From JBLIOB01 sp047639575 (GTDB taxonomy: Bacteria > Bacteroidota > Bacteroidia > Flavobacteriales_D > Parvicellaceae): DNA of 17,820 bases. Numbering within the stretch: position 1 is the first letter of the stretch; each line of letters opens with the position of its first letter. Both the position numbers and the translations under genes were made by a program. The stretch is from assembly GCA_047639575.1 (NCBI GenBank), contig JBLIOB010000064.1, forward strand, positions 1 through 17,820, in the 5' to 3' direction. Shown piece by piece: positions 7,463-15,790 of this stretch. The notes under the pieces are model-generated. The model ran no database searches. It saw nothing but the letters and a program-made list of their open reading frames with translations, and had not been told where the DNA came from.

Positions 7463-7645
7463 CATGCCGGGCCGTCAGACAGTCCACGCATTAAAAAGAA
7501 TAATATACGAAATTCACGGTCAACTGTGTACCTAACTTTCTTCATCATTAGCTGCATAAACGAAAATTAAAAACTGAATTTTCATTTAATCTTCAATATT
7601 GGTGAAATCCTTGTATGTTTGTGCGAACTGGACTAATAAAATAAG
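7463..7645. other. Intergenic junction between cassette and pigment locus
   Basis: No gene is seen in this 183-base stretch. The first ~25 bases are relatively GC-rich (CATGCCGGGCCGTCAGACAG) and the rest is AT-rich. The only regulatory signal I can support is the TAnnTTTG match near its right end. Confidence 0.5.
7614..7621 (+). promoter_or_regulatory. Candidate -7 box TATGTTTG
   Basis: An exact match to the Bacteroidetes -7 consensus TAnnTTTG, placed 24 bases before the ATG of the small protein that heads the DarA/DarB operon. No good TTTG is seen ~20 bases upstream, so this is weaker than the other promoters proposed here. Confidence 0.4.
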
Positions 7646-8116
7646 ATGACATTCATCTCAACCATTGTATTAATCGTAGCCATTCTTAATGCGCCCAATA
7701 CTGACAAATCCAAGTTCTACAATGCATTTGAATCCAGTTCACTGTCAACAATCAATGAGCAATTAAACAACCTTTCCTCTGAAAACGAATCAACTCAGAG
7801 CGATGCATATATTGGTGCACTGACCATGAAAAAATCTCAGTTCGAAGAGAGCCCAAAGGGAAAAATATTGGTCTTTAAAGAAGGGATGAAGCTACTCGAA
7901 TCATCCATTTCTAAAGAACCTGAAAATGGAGAATACAGATTTTTACGCTTTGTTATCCAGGAGCATACACCCAAAATATTAAAGTATAACAGCAATATTA
8001 ATGAAGATTTAATAATTGTGATTGAGAAATATTCTTCCATGGATTCCTCGGTAAAAAAGGCTATCAAAAATTACGCGGTGAATTCCTCAAATCTTTCGTC
8101 CAGCAAATTGAAATAA
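7646..8116 (+). CDS. Small secreted or anchored hypothetical protein of the pigment locus
   Basis: A 156-residue protein with no domain I can name. Residues 4-14 (ISTIVLIVAIL) are strongly hydrophobic and precede a polar, Ser/Asn-rich region, so a cleaved signal peptide or N-terminal anchor is likely, although there is no basic residue at the very start. The central stretch KGKILVFKEGMKLLESSISK, then NGEYRFLRFVIQEHTP and NEDLIIVIEKY, looks like a conserved helical core and is reminiscent of hypothetical proteins in flexirubin loci (from memory). An in-frame TAA lies just upstream of the ATG (7637-7639), which fixes the start. DarA follows after 13 bases, so the two are probably co-transcribed. 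A periplasmic role linked to pigment placement is possible but unsupported by any motif. Confidence 0.65.
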   Translation: MTFISTIVLIVAILNAPNTDKSKFYNAFESSSLSTINEQLNNLSSENESTQSDAYIGALTMKKSQFEESPKGKILVFKEGMKLLESSISKEPENGEYRFLRFVIQEHTPKILKYNSNINEDLIIVIEKYSSMDSSVKKAIKNYAVNSSNLSSSKLK

Positions 8117-8129
8117 TCAATATTCTCAA

Positions 8130-9050
8130 ATGCAAAAAATCCTAAGTATTAGTTATTCTCAATCTGGACAGCTTCACGACATTGTAGATAATTTCACTGC
8201 TCCAATTGAGAATGCAGAGATTGACCGCATTCATGTTCAACCTAAACAGGTATATCCGTTTCCTTGGAACACGAAAAATTTCTATGATGGCATGCCTGAA
8301 ACTGTTTTGGAAGAACCAATAGAACTGGAGACAATCAATTTTAAGGAAGACAAATACGACTTGATTATTCTTGGATATCAACCTTGGTTCTTATCACCAT
8401 CAATGCCGGCAACCGCTTTATTGAAAAATCCAGAATTTAAGCGAAGACTAAAAAATACGCCAGTTATTACAGTAATTGGCGCAAGAAACATGTGGTTAAA
8501 TGCACAAGAAAGCATGGTTGCTTTAGTTGAAGCAGGAGAAGGTGAAGTTGTGGGAAACATAGCCCTTACTGATAGAGCGCCCAATCACTTGAGTGCAATT
8601 AGCATTGTTCATTGGATGATGACAGGTGAAAAAACCCGTAAATGGGGCATTTTCCCAAAGCCTGGAGTATCAGATAAAGACATTCAAGAAATCTCCAAAT
8701 ACGGACCTATTTTAAATAAAGTACTTCCTTCTAATAATTACTTAGGCTTTCAAAAAGCAATCGTTGAGCAAGGAGCAGTTCGCATTAACACGAGCATTTT
8801 ATTCATTGAAGGGAAGGCCAAGAAAATTTTTAGAATTTGGGCTGGAATCATTAAAAAGAAAGAAGCTCAAGGGAAGAGTAGATCTTTCTGGATTGCGTTT
8901 TTTAGACGTTATTTGAATATTGCATTGTTTGGCGTTGCACCGATTTTACTGTTCTTTTATACGTTATTGATTCGTCCATTTACTGTAAACAAAATTCGAA
9001 GAAAAAAGGAGTTTTTTACCTTTCTCGGAATTGAGACTGGAGAATCGTAG
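8130..9050 (+). CDS. darA: DarA, dialkylresorcinol condensing/aromatising enzyme
   Basis: A 306-residue protein of the DarA family, which works with DarB to form the 2,5-dialkylresorcinol ring of DAR/flexirubin pigments; DarA is regarded as the aromatase-like partner. The N-terminus resembles a flavodoxin-like fold: KILSISYSQSGQL (3-15) as a phosphate loop, DLIILGYQPWFLSPSMP (77-93), then TPVITVIGARNMW (110-122). Residues ~262-281 (LNIALFGVAPILLFFYTLLI) form a probable membrane segment bordered by basic residues, so the enzyme is likely attached to the inner membrane, in keeping with a lipid-like product. The darB gene follows immediately, the usual arrangement. Family assignment is confident; the exact chemistry and cofactor need biochemical evidence. 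Confidence 0.88.
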   Translation: MQKILSISYSQSGQLHDIVDNFTAPIENAEIDRIHVQPKQVYPFPWNTKNFYDGMPETVLEEPIELETINFKEDKYDLIILGYQPWFLSPSMPATALLKNPEFKRRLKNTPVITVIGARNMWLNAQESMVALVEAGEGEVVGNIALTDRAPNHLSAISIVHWMMTGEKTRKWGIFPKPGVSDKDIQEISKYGPILNKVLPSNNYLGFQKAIVEQGAVRINTSILFIEGKAKKIFRIWAGIIKKKEAQGKSRSFWIAFFRRYLNIALFGVAPILLFFYTLLIRPFTVNKIRRKKEFFTFLGIETGES

Positions 9051-9090
9051 AATTCACTTGTGTTTAAGACAGTAAAAAAGTATTTTTACA
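9051..9090 (+). promoter_or_regulatory. Promoter-like element upstream of darB (shared with the ACP gene)
   Basis: Contains TTG (9058-9060), a 20-base spacer, and TATTTTTA (9081-9088), which is 7 of 8 to TAnnTTTG. The whole 40 bases match 15791-15830 upstream of the ACP gene at 28 positions, including ACTTG, TTTAA, and AAAAAGTA followed by a T-tract. It ends 23 bases before the darB ATG. Confidence 0.55.
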
Positions 9091-9113
9091 TCCACACTAC
9101 TATTCAATAATAA

Positions 9114-10256
9114 ATGTCTGAAGTATACATAACGAAAACAGCCAGCTATCTGCCGAACAACCCCGTTTCCAATGATGAAATGGAGGATTACTTAGGCCTA
9201 ATTGGTGAACGTGCATCTAAATCTAAGAGAATCGTTCTTCGAAATAATGGGATCAAGAATCGGTTCTATGCAATGAATAAGGATGGTGTTCCCACGCATA
9301 CAAATGCAGAAATGGTATCTCTTGCCGTTAGAAAATTAGTAAATAATGATCCTGATTTATTAAAAGAGATTGATTTACTGAGCTGCGGGACATCGACTCC
9401 AGATCAAATGATGCCATCCCATGCTGTTATGGTTCACGGATGGCTTAAAGAAACAAACAACATCGAAGTGGTTTCGCCATCTGGTGTGTGCTGTTCCGGT
9501 ATGCATGCCTTCAAATATGCGTACATGGCTTTGAAGCTTAAAGAGGCTACCAAAGCCGTTTGTTCTGGGTCGGAAAGGCTTTCAAGAATCTTACATGCGG
9601 ATCAGTTTGAGATTGAAGCTAAAAAGATCCGTGATTTAGAGGATAATTCTTATCTAGCGTTTGAGAAAGACTTCCTACGCTGGATGCTGTCTGATGGAGC
9701 TGGAGCATTTATGATGCAATCAGAAAAAAATGTAGAAGGTATTTCTCTTCGAATAGATTGGATTGATGCCGTTTCCTTTGCAAACGAAAAGGAGCCTTGC
9801 ATGTATATGGGTTCCGACAAGTTAGAGGATGGTTCATTGAAGAGTTACATGGATTACTCACCTGAAGAATTGAACCAAAACTCTATATTAAGCATCAAAC
9901 AGGATGTAAAGCTTTTGGCAGAAAATATTATTAAGCTTGGTTTTAAAAAATTAGAACAATCATTAAAGGAAAGAGGAATTGGACCTGATGACATTACCTT
10001 CTTCCTTCCGCATATGTCAAGTTACTTCTTTGAAAGTAAGATGGCTGATATCTTGGATGAAGCTGGACTACACATACCTAAGGAAAAATGGTTCACAAAC
10101 CTAGATACGCATGGAAATGTTGGTGCAGGCTCTATATACCTTATGGTAGATGAACTATTCAACAGTGGCAGATTAAAAGTTGGAGATACCATTCTACTTA
10201 CTGTACCAGAAAGCTCAAGGTTCTCGTACGTGTTTAGTCTATTAACTGTTTGTTAA
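9114..10256 (+). CDS. darB: DarB, beta-ketoacyl-ACP synthase III family enzyme
   Basis: A 380-residue thiolase-fold ketosynthase of the KAS III type. The catalytic triad can be assigned: Cys127 in GVCCSGM, His300 in LPHMSS, and Asn335 in THGNVGAGS. In characterised DAR pathways, DarB joins a beta-ketoacyl thioester with an alpha,beta-unsaturated acyl thioester to give the cyclohexanedione that becomes the dialkylresorcinol. The gene follows darA with a 63-base gap containing a promoter-like element, and is followed after 1 base by the next gene. Compared with housekeeping FabH (~320 residues) it is longer, as expected for this subfamily. The call rests on family resemblance plus the adjacent darA. 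Confidence 0.9.
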   Translation: MSEVYITKTASYLPNNPVSNDEMEDYLGLIGERASKSKRIVLRNNGIKNRFYAMNKDGVPTHTNAEMVSLAVRKLVNNDPDLLKEIDLLSCGTSTPDQMMPSHAVMVHGWLKETNNIEVVSPSGVCCSGMHAFKYAYMALKLKEATKAVCSGSERLSRILHADQFEIEAKKIRDLEDNSYLAFEKDFLRWMLSDGAGAFMMQSEKNVEGISLRIDWIDAVSFANEKEPCMYMGSDKLEDGSLKSYMDYSPEELNQNSILSIKQDVKLLAENIIKLGFKKLEQSLKERGIGPDDITFFLPHMSSYFFESKMADILDEAGLHIPKEKWFTNLDTHGNVGAGSIYLMVDELFNSGRLKVGDTILLTVPESSRFSYVFSLLTVC

Positions 10257-10257
10257 T

Positions 10258-10656
10258 ATGAAGAAAAGTGAACTCCCTCAAGACAAGGGTGCGTTGTCCG
10301 ATTTTACCCGCGAAGTTTGTTATGTCAAAAATAAGGACGGAAAATACGAAACCGGTCTAAGTGAGGGATGGGAGGTTAAAACTTTAGCTTTAGATAAGCA
10401 GTGGGAGGAATTTGAACGCAGAACCGAAGAAGCAAAGCAAAAAGTAATTAAAGGTGAAGCAAGTCCGATCTTGTACTTTTTCGAATTGAAATTAATGGAT
10501 ATTACCGTATTAGCTGGATACACTGGTTTTGCGAAATGGAAAGTTAAGAGACACATGAAACCAGGTTCATTCAAGAAGTTGAGCAACTCTAAGCTTCAAA
10601 TCTATGCTGACACATTCGAGGTTTCTCTCGAAGATCTAAAGAACTTTAACGTATAG
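10258..10656 (+). CDS. Small conserved pigment-locus protein with XRE-like C-terminus
   Basis: A 132-residue cytosolic protein that I do not recognise by name. Residues 1-70 are polar and partly helical (QWEEFERRTEEAKQKVI). Residues ~80-130, MDITVLAGYTGFAKWKVKRHM and then FKKLSNSKLQIYADTFEVSLEDLKNF, follow the spacing of a Cro/C1-type HTH: a helix with an LA pair, a turn, a basic second helix, then a helix ending in the common SLEDL tail. It could be a DNA-binding regulator of the pigment operon, or a reused HTH fold serving as an adaptor. It starts 1 base after darB, and its stop shares one base with the GTG start of the BtrH-like gene, so the three are translationally coupled. Confidence 0.65.
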   Translation: MKKSELPQDKGALSDFTREVCYVKNKDGKYETGLSEGWEVKTLALDKQWEEFERRTEEAKQKVIKGEASPILYFFELKLMDITVLAGYTGFAKWKVKRHMKPGSFKKLSNSKLQIYADTFEVSLEDLKNFNV

Positions 10657-11663
10657 TGAAAGATTTTAAACACATTCAAACTGCCCATTGTGAAAATGGT
10701 GTGACAGTGAATCTACTGAAAGAGCAAGGCTTGGACTTCCTTACGGAACCACTTGCATTCGGTATAGGCTCAGGTGTTTTCTATATTCACCTTCCGTTCA
10801 TTAAGGTAAACGGTGGTCCAGCTATTTCGTTTAGAACTATGCCAGGTTCAATCTTTAACAGAACATGTAAAGTATTAGACATTAAGATTGGCCGTAAAAA
10901 GTTTAGTTCAAAGGAAACAGCTCAAAAACACCTTGATGAATTGTTAGATCAAGGAATCCGAGTGGGTTCTCAAGTTGGCGTATTCCACTTAAAGTACTTT
11001 CCAAAAGAATATAGATTCCATTTTAACGCGCACAACATTATCGTGTACGGACGGGAGGGAGACAATTACTTAATAAGTGATCCAGTTATGGAAACTACTA
11101 CTACCCTAACTCGTGAAGAGCTTGAAAAAGTGCGTTTCGCTCAGGGAGTAATGGCTCCAAAAGGCCACCTTTATCACCCAAAAAATGCGGGAGTGATTAC
11201 TGATGACATGATTCGAACAGGAATCATTAAAGGAATTAAGCATACTACCAGAGACATGCTGCACATTCCTGGTCGTCTAGCAGGAGTGAGCGGAATAAAT
11301 TATACAGCAAATAAAATCAGAAAATGGCGTGGGCAAGTTGGAGAACGTAAGGCTGGTTTGTTCTTAGGTCAAGTTGTTAGAATGCAAGAGGAAATTGGAA
11401 CTGGTGGCGGTGGATTTAGATTCTTGTACGCTGCGTTTTTAGAAGAAGCATGCGCCTACCTTGAAAATGATAAATTGCTCAGTATTTCGGAACAATTTAC
11501 AAAGTCAGGAGATCTTTGGCGAGACAGCGCTTTACAAATGGCTGGAATCTACAAAGGAAGATTAACTACTCAGAAAGACTTTGATGATAGTGCTGACATT
11601 CTGAACGAAATTGCCGCTTTGGAAAAACAAGCCTTTAAAGAGCTTTCAAAAATAAAACTGTAG
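10656..11663 (+). CDS. BtrH N-terminal domain protein, candidate acyltransferase
   Basis: A 335-residue protein whose first ~160 residues resemble the N-terminal domain of BtrH, the butirosin-pathway acyltransferase that moves an acyl group from an acyl carrier protein to an amine through a papain/C39-like Cys-His site. Candidate catalytic residues are Cys12 (TAHCENGV), His126 (FNAHNIIVYG) and Asp142 (LISDPV). The remaining ~175 residues are mostly helical, and I do not recognise a fold in them. The start is GTG at 10656, overlapping the previous stop TAG by one base. Lying between darB and the exporter, it could transfer the ACP-bound aryl-polyene acyl chain onto the dialkylresorcinol hydroxyl to form the ester of a flexirubin; that substrate assignment is inference. 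A peptidase or non-catalytic role is the alternative. Confidence 0.75.
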   Translation: MKDFKHIQTAHCENGVTVNLLKEQGLDFLTEPLAFGIGSGVFYIHLPFIKVNGGPAISFRTMPGSIFNRTCKVLDIKIGRKKFSSKETAQKHLDELLDQGIRVGSQVGVFHLKYFPKEYRFHFNAHNIIVYGREGDNYLISDPVMETTTTLTREELEKVRFAQGVMAPKGHLYHPKNAGVITDDMIRTGIIKGIKHTTRDMLHIPGRLAGVSGINYTANKIRKWRGQVGERKAGLFLGQVVRMQEEIGTGGGGFRFLYAAFLEEACAYLENDKLLSISEQFTKSGDLWRDSALQMAGIYKGRLTTQKDFDDSADILNEIAALEKQAFKELSKIKL

Positions 11664-11666
11664 TAA

Positions 11667-12410
11667 ATGAGTGCCGTTATCAAGATAGCAGATGTATCAA
11701 AGGTTTATCCTAAATCTTCGGAATACAGTCTTGATAAAATATCATTTGAAATCAGCTCGGCAGATAAATTAGGGGTTTTTGGACCCAACGGTGCTGGAAA
11801 GACAACTTTGATTTCCATTTTGTGCGGAATTATAAAACAGTCTACTGGAAAAGTTAACTATTTAAAAGATGGAGAATCGATTGATTTAAAATCGGTCCTC
11901 TACAAAATTGGATATGTGCCTCAAGATTTTTCGTTTTATCAAGAATTGAGCCCGTATCAAAACCTAATGTACTTTGGTGCGCTCTACGATATTCCTAAAA
12001 ATGAATTAAAAGATCGAATTAAGCATCTATTGGATGTTTTAGGATTGACTCATGTTACGAACAAGAAAGTCGGTAAGTTCTCTGGTGGCATGAAGCGAAG
12101 ATTAAATCTTGCGATTGGAATCATTAACAATCCAGAAATTCTCTTTTTGGATGAGCCTACTGTTGGAGTTGATGTGCAGAGTAAAAATGCAATCATGGCC
12201 TATTTGGAAGAATTGAATCAAAAAGGGACAACGATTATTTACACCTCTCACCACATGCATGAAGGGCAAGTGTTTTGTAGCAGAATCGTTTTGTTGGATA
12301 AAGGAAAAATCATTGCGGACAACACCTTAGATAACTTATTGAAAGAGCATTCCGAAACAAGTTTAGAATCCTTGTTCTTGCAATTAACCGGAATGGAATA
12401 TCGCGATTGA
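11667..12410 (+). CDS. ABC transporter ATP-binding protein
   Basis: A 247-residue ABC ATPase with every motif intact: Walker A GPNGAGKT (39-46), Q-loop Gln86 (YVPQDF), signature FSGGMKRR (138-145), Walker B ILFLDEP (158-164), and switch His195 (YTSHHMHE). It resembles the ATPases of ABC-2 exporters (drug, lipid or polyketide type). Its stop TGA (12408-12410) overlaps the ATG of the permease gene by one base, so the two form a transporter. Its position inside the DAR operon suggests export, or movement to the outer envelope, of the pigment or a precursor. The substrate is inferred from context only. Confidence 0.9.
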   Translation: MSAVIKIADVSKVYPKSSEYSLDKISFEISSADKLGVFGPNGAGKTTLISILCGIIKQSTGKVNYLKDGESIDLKSVLYKIGYVPQDFSFYQELSPYQNLMYFGALYDIPKNELKDRIKHLLDVLGLTHVTNKKVGKFSGGMKRRLNLAIGIINNPEILFLDEPTVGVDVQSKNAIMAYLEELNQKGTTIIYTSHHMHEGQVFCSRIVLLDKGKIIADNTLDNLLKEHSETSLESLFLQLTGMEYRD

Positions 12411-13687
12411 TGAGGAAATTATTCGCTAGCATAAAAAAGGAATTCCTTGTACTTGTCAATGATAAAGTGGGACTTATTCTAATGTACTTAATGCCCATTT
12501 TGTTGGTGTTTATAATTACAATTGTTCAAGACAGTACATTCAAAATTGTAAACGAAAATAATATTGAAGTTCTTATTGTCAACAAAGACAAAGGTGAACT
12601 AGGTGACAGTTTGATTTCATTACTTAAACAATCTGGAACATTAAACATTGATCAACAGAATCAACTTTCAGTCTCAGAAATTCAAAAGACACTCTTGAAT
12701 GGAGATCAACTCTTAGCCATTGAACTCCCTGAGAATTTTACTGAAAGTTTAAAAGCTAAAGCGAATAACATTAGCACAACCATGTTACTAGAGTTTGGGG
12801 TTTTGGAAGATTCTTCTGGAATTAAAGAAGTTGAAACTAAGCCATTGACTTTATTCTATGACCCTGTATTACAAGAAAGCTTTCGTGCTTCAATTGTTAA
12901 TGGAATCGGCTCATATATGAATGCATTGGACAATAAGCTAATGATCCAGAGTCTGTACACAGCAATGGGATACGATGAAATCCCTGCAGGTATTGAGGAT
13001 CAGTTCATGAAGAACAAAACTGGGATCGAACAAATCTCGGCAAACACCTCGGCAGCAGAATTAACTCCAAATTCAACGCAACACAATGTTCCAGCATGGT
13101 CAATTTTCGCAATGTTTTTTATGGTCATCTCCTTGGGAGGTAACATTGTAAAGGAGCGTTTAAGCGCTAGCTTCGTTCGTCTTCAAACAATTCCAGCGAG
13201 TTTTTCTTTGGTGCTAATAGGTAAAATGTTCATCTACTTAGTTGTAGCGTTGTCTCAATTAGCTATTATATTTCTTCTAGGTATGTATGTTTTTCCGTTG
13301 ATTGGACTACCTGCTTTGATTATACCACCTAACTTTCTAGGCCTTCTTACTATATCGGTATTATCTGCCTTAACCGCTATTAGCTTTGCTATGTTAGTCG
13401 GAACTTATGCCAAAACACAAGAACAAGCCAATGGTTTTGGAGCCATTACCGTTGTTATTTTAGCCTCAATTGGAGGGATTTGGGTTCCAACTTTTGTTAT
13501 GCCTTCATATTTGCAAACAATTGGAAATATTTCACCTCTGCACTGGTGCCTGGAAGGTTTTTACACACTATTTTTAAAAGGAGGCGATTGGCATTTGCTA
13601 ACCCCGGCACTTTTGTTCCTAATAATATTTATTATAGCGTGTCAAATGCTGATATTCATAAAACTGAAACTTCAAAATTACGTTTGA
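12410..13687 (+). CDS. ABC-2 type transporter permease
   Basis: A 425-residue ABC-2 permease with the usual layout: one N-terminal membrane helix (~20-39), a large extracytoplasmic region (~40-225), then about five helices (~230-248, 265-292, 308-331, 344-362, 398-416). I start at ATG 12410, which overlaps the ATPase stop as TGATG; an upstream TTG would add only one residue and is less likely. It pairs with the preceding ATPase. The large periplasmic loop is typical of exporters such as YhhJ/DrrB-like permeases with long loops. The gene ends the rightward operon; 42 bases later the stop of the convergent FAD enzyme begins. Confidence 0.88.
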   Translation: MRKLFASIKKEFLVLVNDKVGLILMYLMPILLVFIITIVQDSTFKIVNENNIEVLIVNKDKGELGDSLISLLKQSGTLNIDQQNQLSVSEIQKTLLNGDQLLAIELPENFTESLKAKANNISTTMLLEFGVLEDSSGIKEVETKPLTLFYDPVLQESFRASIVNGIGSYMNALDNKLMIQSLYTAMGYDEIPAGIEDQFMKNKTGIEQISANTSAAELTPNSTQHNVPAWSIFAMFFMVISLGGNIVKERLSASFVRLQTIPASFSLVLIGKMFIYLVVALSQLAIIFLLGMYVFPLIGLPALIIPPNFLGLLTISVLSALTAISFAMLVGTYAKTQEQANGFGAITVVILASIGGIWVPTFVMPSYLQTIGNISPLHWCLEGFYTLFLKGGDWHLLTPALLFLIIFIIACQMLIFIKLKLQNYV

Positions 13688-13691
13688 AAAT

Positions 13692-13715
13692 AGCCTAAGC
13701 AAAGAAGAATAGGCT
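13692..13715. terminator. Weak candidate bidirectional terminator hairpin
   Basis: AGCCTA (13692-13697) can pair with TAGGCT (13710-13715) around a 12-base loop in the 42-base gap between two convergent genes. The location suits a shared terminator, but the stem is only 6 bp and there is no clear T-run on either strand. Confidence 0.35.
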
Positions 13716-13729
13716 GGAATTGAAACTGC

Positions 13730-15388
13730 TTAATTGTAATACCACATTCTAGCTACATCTTTCCTGATATCATCGTCAATATCATTTCCACCTTCTCCAT
13801 CTTCGGGCTTCTCCTTTAAAGACATTTTATATGGGTTGACTTTTAAATCCATAGACGTTCCATATATTTTTTTACTCATCACCCTAAAAATCTCTGAAGC
13901 TAAATGTTCAAGAATTTCTACATTGTCTTGGACTTTCTTTATTAAATCGCGTGATCTAAGAACCTTATCTATCCCTTTGTGGAATTCCTTTAGAAAATTC
14001 AGATCAAATGGGTCAATATACGAATCCGAAAAAGTTTCTGTATCGTGCTTAGACCAATCTATAAAGACTTGTTGCATTTGAGCATTTAGCAATCCGAACT
14101 TCTGGCCTGCCCCTTCTTTCTTCGAAAACAAGTCTCTCAACACAATCACATTGGTTAATCCATTGTTTGTGAAAAGCAAAGTTGGTACAGACCAATACGT
14201 AGCCCAATCCCAAAATATCTTTACCACCATCGTTTGGGTTAAGCCCCACAGCGGATACTTGTCCTTGTACACAGGTACCCAATTGTCGAACAGAGCAAGA
14301 AATGTTTTCTCATAAACCGAGGTTCTAATAAGAATATTCTCCTCGGTTAAATCACGGACAATTAAATCAGCAATAAACGTGTTACTTATTGCAATAAAAT
14401 CAGTCCCTGGCGAATAGAACGGATCTAAAAACAATCCAGAATCACCAGTTATTGCCCACTTATCCGTGGAAAATAGTTTTTCGGAATGATGCGCAAAATG
14501 TTTTAACACTCTAAAATCAATTACATCTTCTTTCTTTTCACTGAGGTACTGGTGACAAAGTGGCTCGTTAATTTGAAGCCAATCCATTGCCTTATCCAAC
14601 TGATTAAATGTGTCAAACGGATGAGTTTCCGGATCCGCAACAATTCCTACACTTGTGTTTCCTGTTGCCAATGGAATCAACCATACCCAATACCCTTTAT
14701 CCAGAAAATGAACGGTACCAAGTCTCCTTAACCCTGGCTTCAAGTAGCTACTCCATGTTTCATTATCAGACCACTCATCTATGTCGATTTCTCCCTTAAC
14801 TCGAAACCATGCAGCGTTTATCTGATGATCCAATTCTTTCTTTAAGCCAAGCTTTCGTTTTAGAAAACTAGATCTTCCAGTAGCGTCTACTACCCAGTTA
14901 GAAGTTATTTCTTGCTTTTTATCGTTGTGTGTATAAGTAACGGAATGCTTTCCATCGTTAAGGTCAACTGATGTCACCTTTGCCCCAAGGAGTACATTTG
15001 CTCCCAACTGCTTTGAACGAACAACCAATTCGTTTTCAAAAGTTCCTCTGTCAATTTGATGAGAAGGGATAGGAAGACTTTCTCTTGGTCCTAATTCAAC
15101 TCTTTTGGAAATATCATCTTTATGTTGTGGTGTGAAAAAGAATCTCAATCCATGTTTAGGCAATTGATGCTCATCCATGTAATCTTTCAGATCCAGTACC
15201 TCTCTAATGTAGTGAGTTCCAAGTTCAACAGTGGACTCCCCTACTTTATGAGCTGAATCTGGAGCATCGTCTTTTCTCATTTCCAGGGTAAGAATAGAAA
15301 TCTCCGGATTCGCTTTTTTTAATTGTAATGAAAGCGTTAATCCTGCTAAGCCTCCACCTAAAATGCAAACATCATAATGGTTTTTCAT
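13730..15388 (-). CDS. Flavin-dependent halogenase-like FAD oxidoreductase
   Basis: A 552-residue FAD enzyme of the tryptophan-halogenase/monooxygenase superfamily. Motifs seen: the dinucleotide-binding loop GGGLAG (11-16), HKVGEST (47-53) with a lysine in the position of the halogenase active-site Lys, VVDATGRSS (166-174), the halogenase signature WxWxIP as WVWLIP (234-239), and GDSGLFLDPFYSPGTDF (315-331) in the second FAD region. The WVWLIP motif and the lysine favour a halogenase over a simple hydroxylase, but flexirubin and xanthomonadin loci carry homologues whose halogenating activity is often unproven. The substrate would probably be the aromatic ring of the aryl polyene or resorcinol. 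It is the only minus-strand gene in the locus, divergent from the ACP operon, and has its own promoter candidate. Confidence 0.82.
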   Translation of the reverse strand: MKNHYDVCILGGGLAGLTLSLQLKKANPEISILTLEMRKDDAPDSAHKVGESTVELGTHYIREVLDLKDYMDEHQLPKHGLRFFFTPQHKDDISKRVELGPRESLPIPSHQIDRGTFENELVVRSKQLGANVLLGAKVTSVDLNDGKHSVTYTHNDKKQEITSNWVVDATGRSSFLKRKLGLKKELDHQINAAWFRVKGEIDIDEWSDNETWSSYLKPGLRRLGTVHFLDKGYWVWLIPLATGNTSVGIVADPETHPFDTFNQLDKAMDWLQINEPLCHQYLSEKKEDVIDFRVLKHFAHHSEKLFSTDKWAITGDSGLFLDPFYSPGTDFIAISNTFIADLIVRDLTEENILIRTSVYEKTFLALFDNWVPVYKDKYPLWGLTQTMVVKIFWDWATYWSVPTLLFTNNGLTNVIVLRDLFSKKEGAGQKFGLLNAQMQQVFIDWSKHDTETFSDSYIDPFDLNFLKEFHKGIDKVLRSRDLIKKVQDNVEILEHLASEIFRVMSKKIYGTSMDLKVNPYKMSLKEKPEDGEGGNDIDDDIRKDVARMWYYN

Positions 15389-15405
15389 AATTCTATCCTA
15401 TCTAT

Positions 15406-15437
15406 CAAACTTAAATAATTAAGTCATTAATCAGAAA
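15406..15437 (-). promoter_or_regulatory. Candidate promoter of the FAD halogenase-like gene
   Basis: Read on the minus strand: TTTC (15437-15434), a 20-base spacer, then TAAGTTTG (15413-15406), an exact TAnnTTTG match. The -33 element is 3 of 4 to TTTG. The ATG begins at 15388, so the leader would be only about 10-15 bases, which is short but seen in Bacteroidetes. Confidence 0.5.
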
Positions 15438-15790
15438 TAATTAGTGTTCATTCTAAATAAATATCACCAATTAAATTTGATGTTATCCGCTTGTTGAGAG
15501 TGCTTTTTCTTTTCAGTAACTCTGCTTATGTATCGCTCAAAATCTTGATGAATAGTTGCTATCCACTTAATGAACTCCTATGGAATATTTTCAGTCCTAA
15601 ATAGATGATCTGAAGCTAGGTGCTCCTTAACCTTTGAGTAGCTACGCGTACTTATTAAGCAGGGAATGCAGCAATACCCTCATATTTATGAAAGACTTAC
15701 ACGTTGTACTTCGTTTTTTTAGTCTCAATAAAATTCAAAGAAAAAAGAAGCATTATACCTATTCTGGCAATTAAGGCCAAGTAATGATAA

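Noticed and set aside
9114..10256. DarB as housekeeping FabH
   Set aside because: Longer than FabH, with a distinct VCCSGM active-site context, and directly behind darA in a pigment locus.
13480..13698. Out-of-frame ORF within the end of the ABC permease gene
   Set aside because: Fully inside an intact permease gene in another frame; its composition is that of a shadow.
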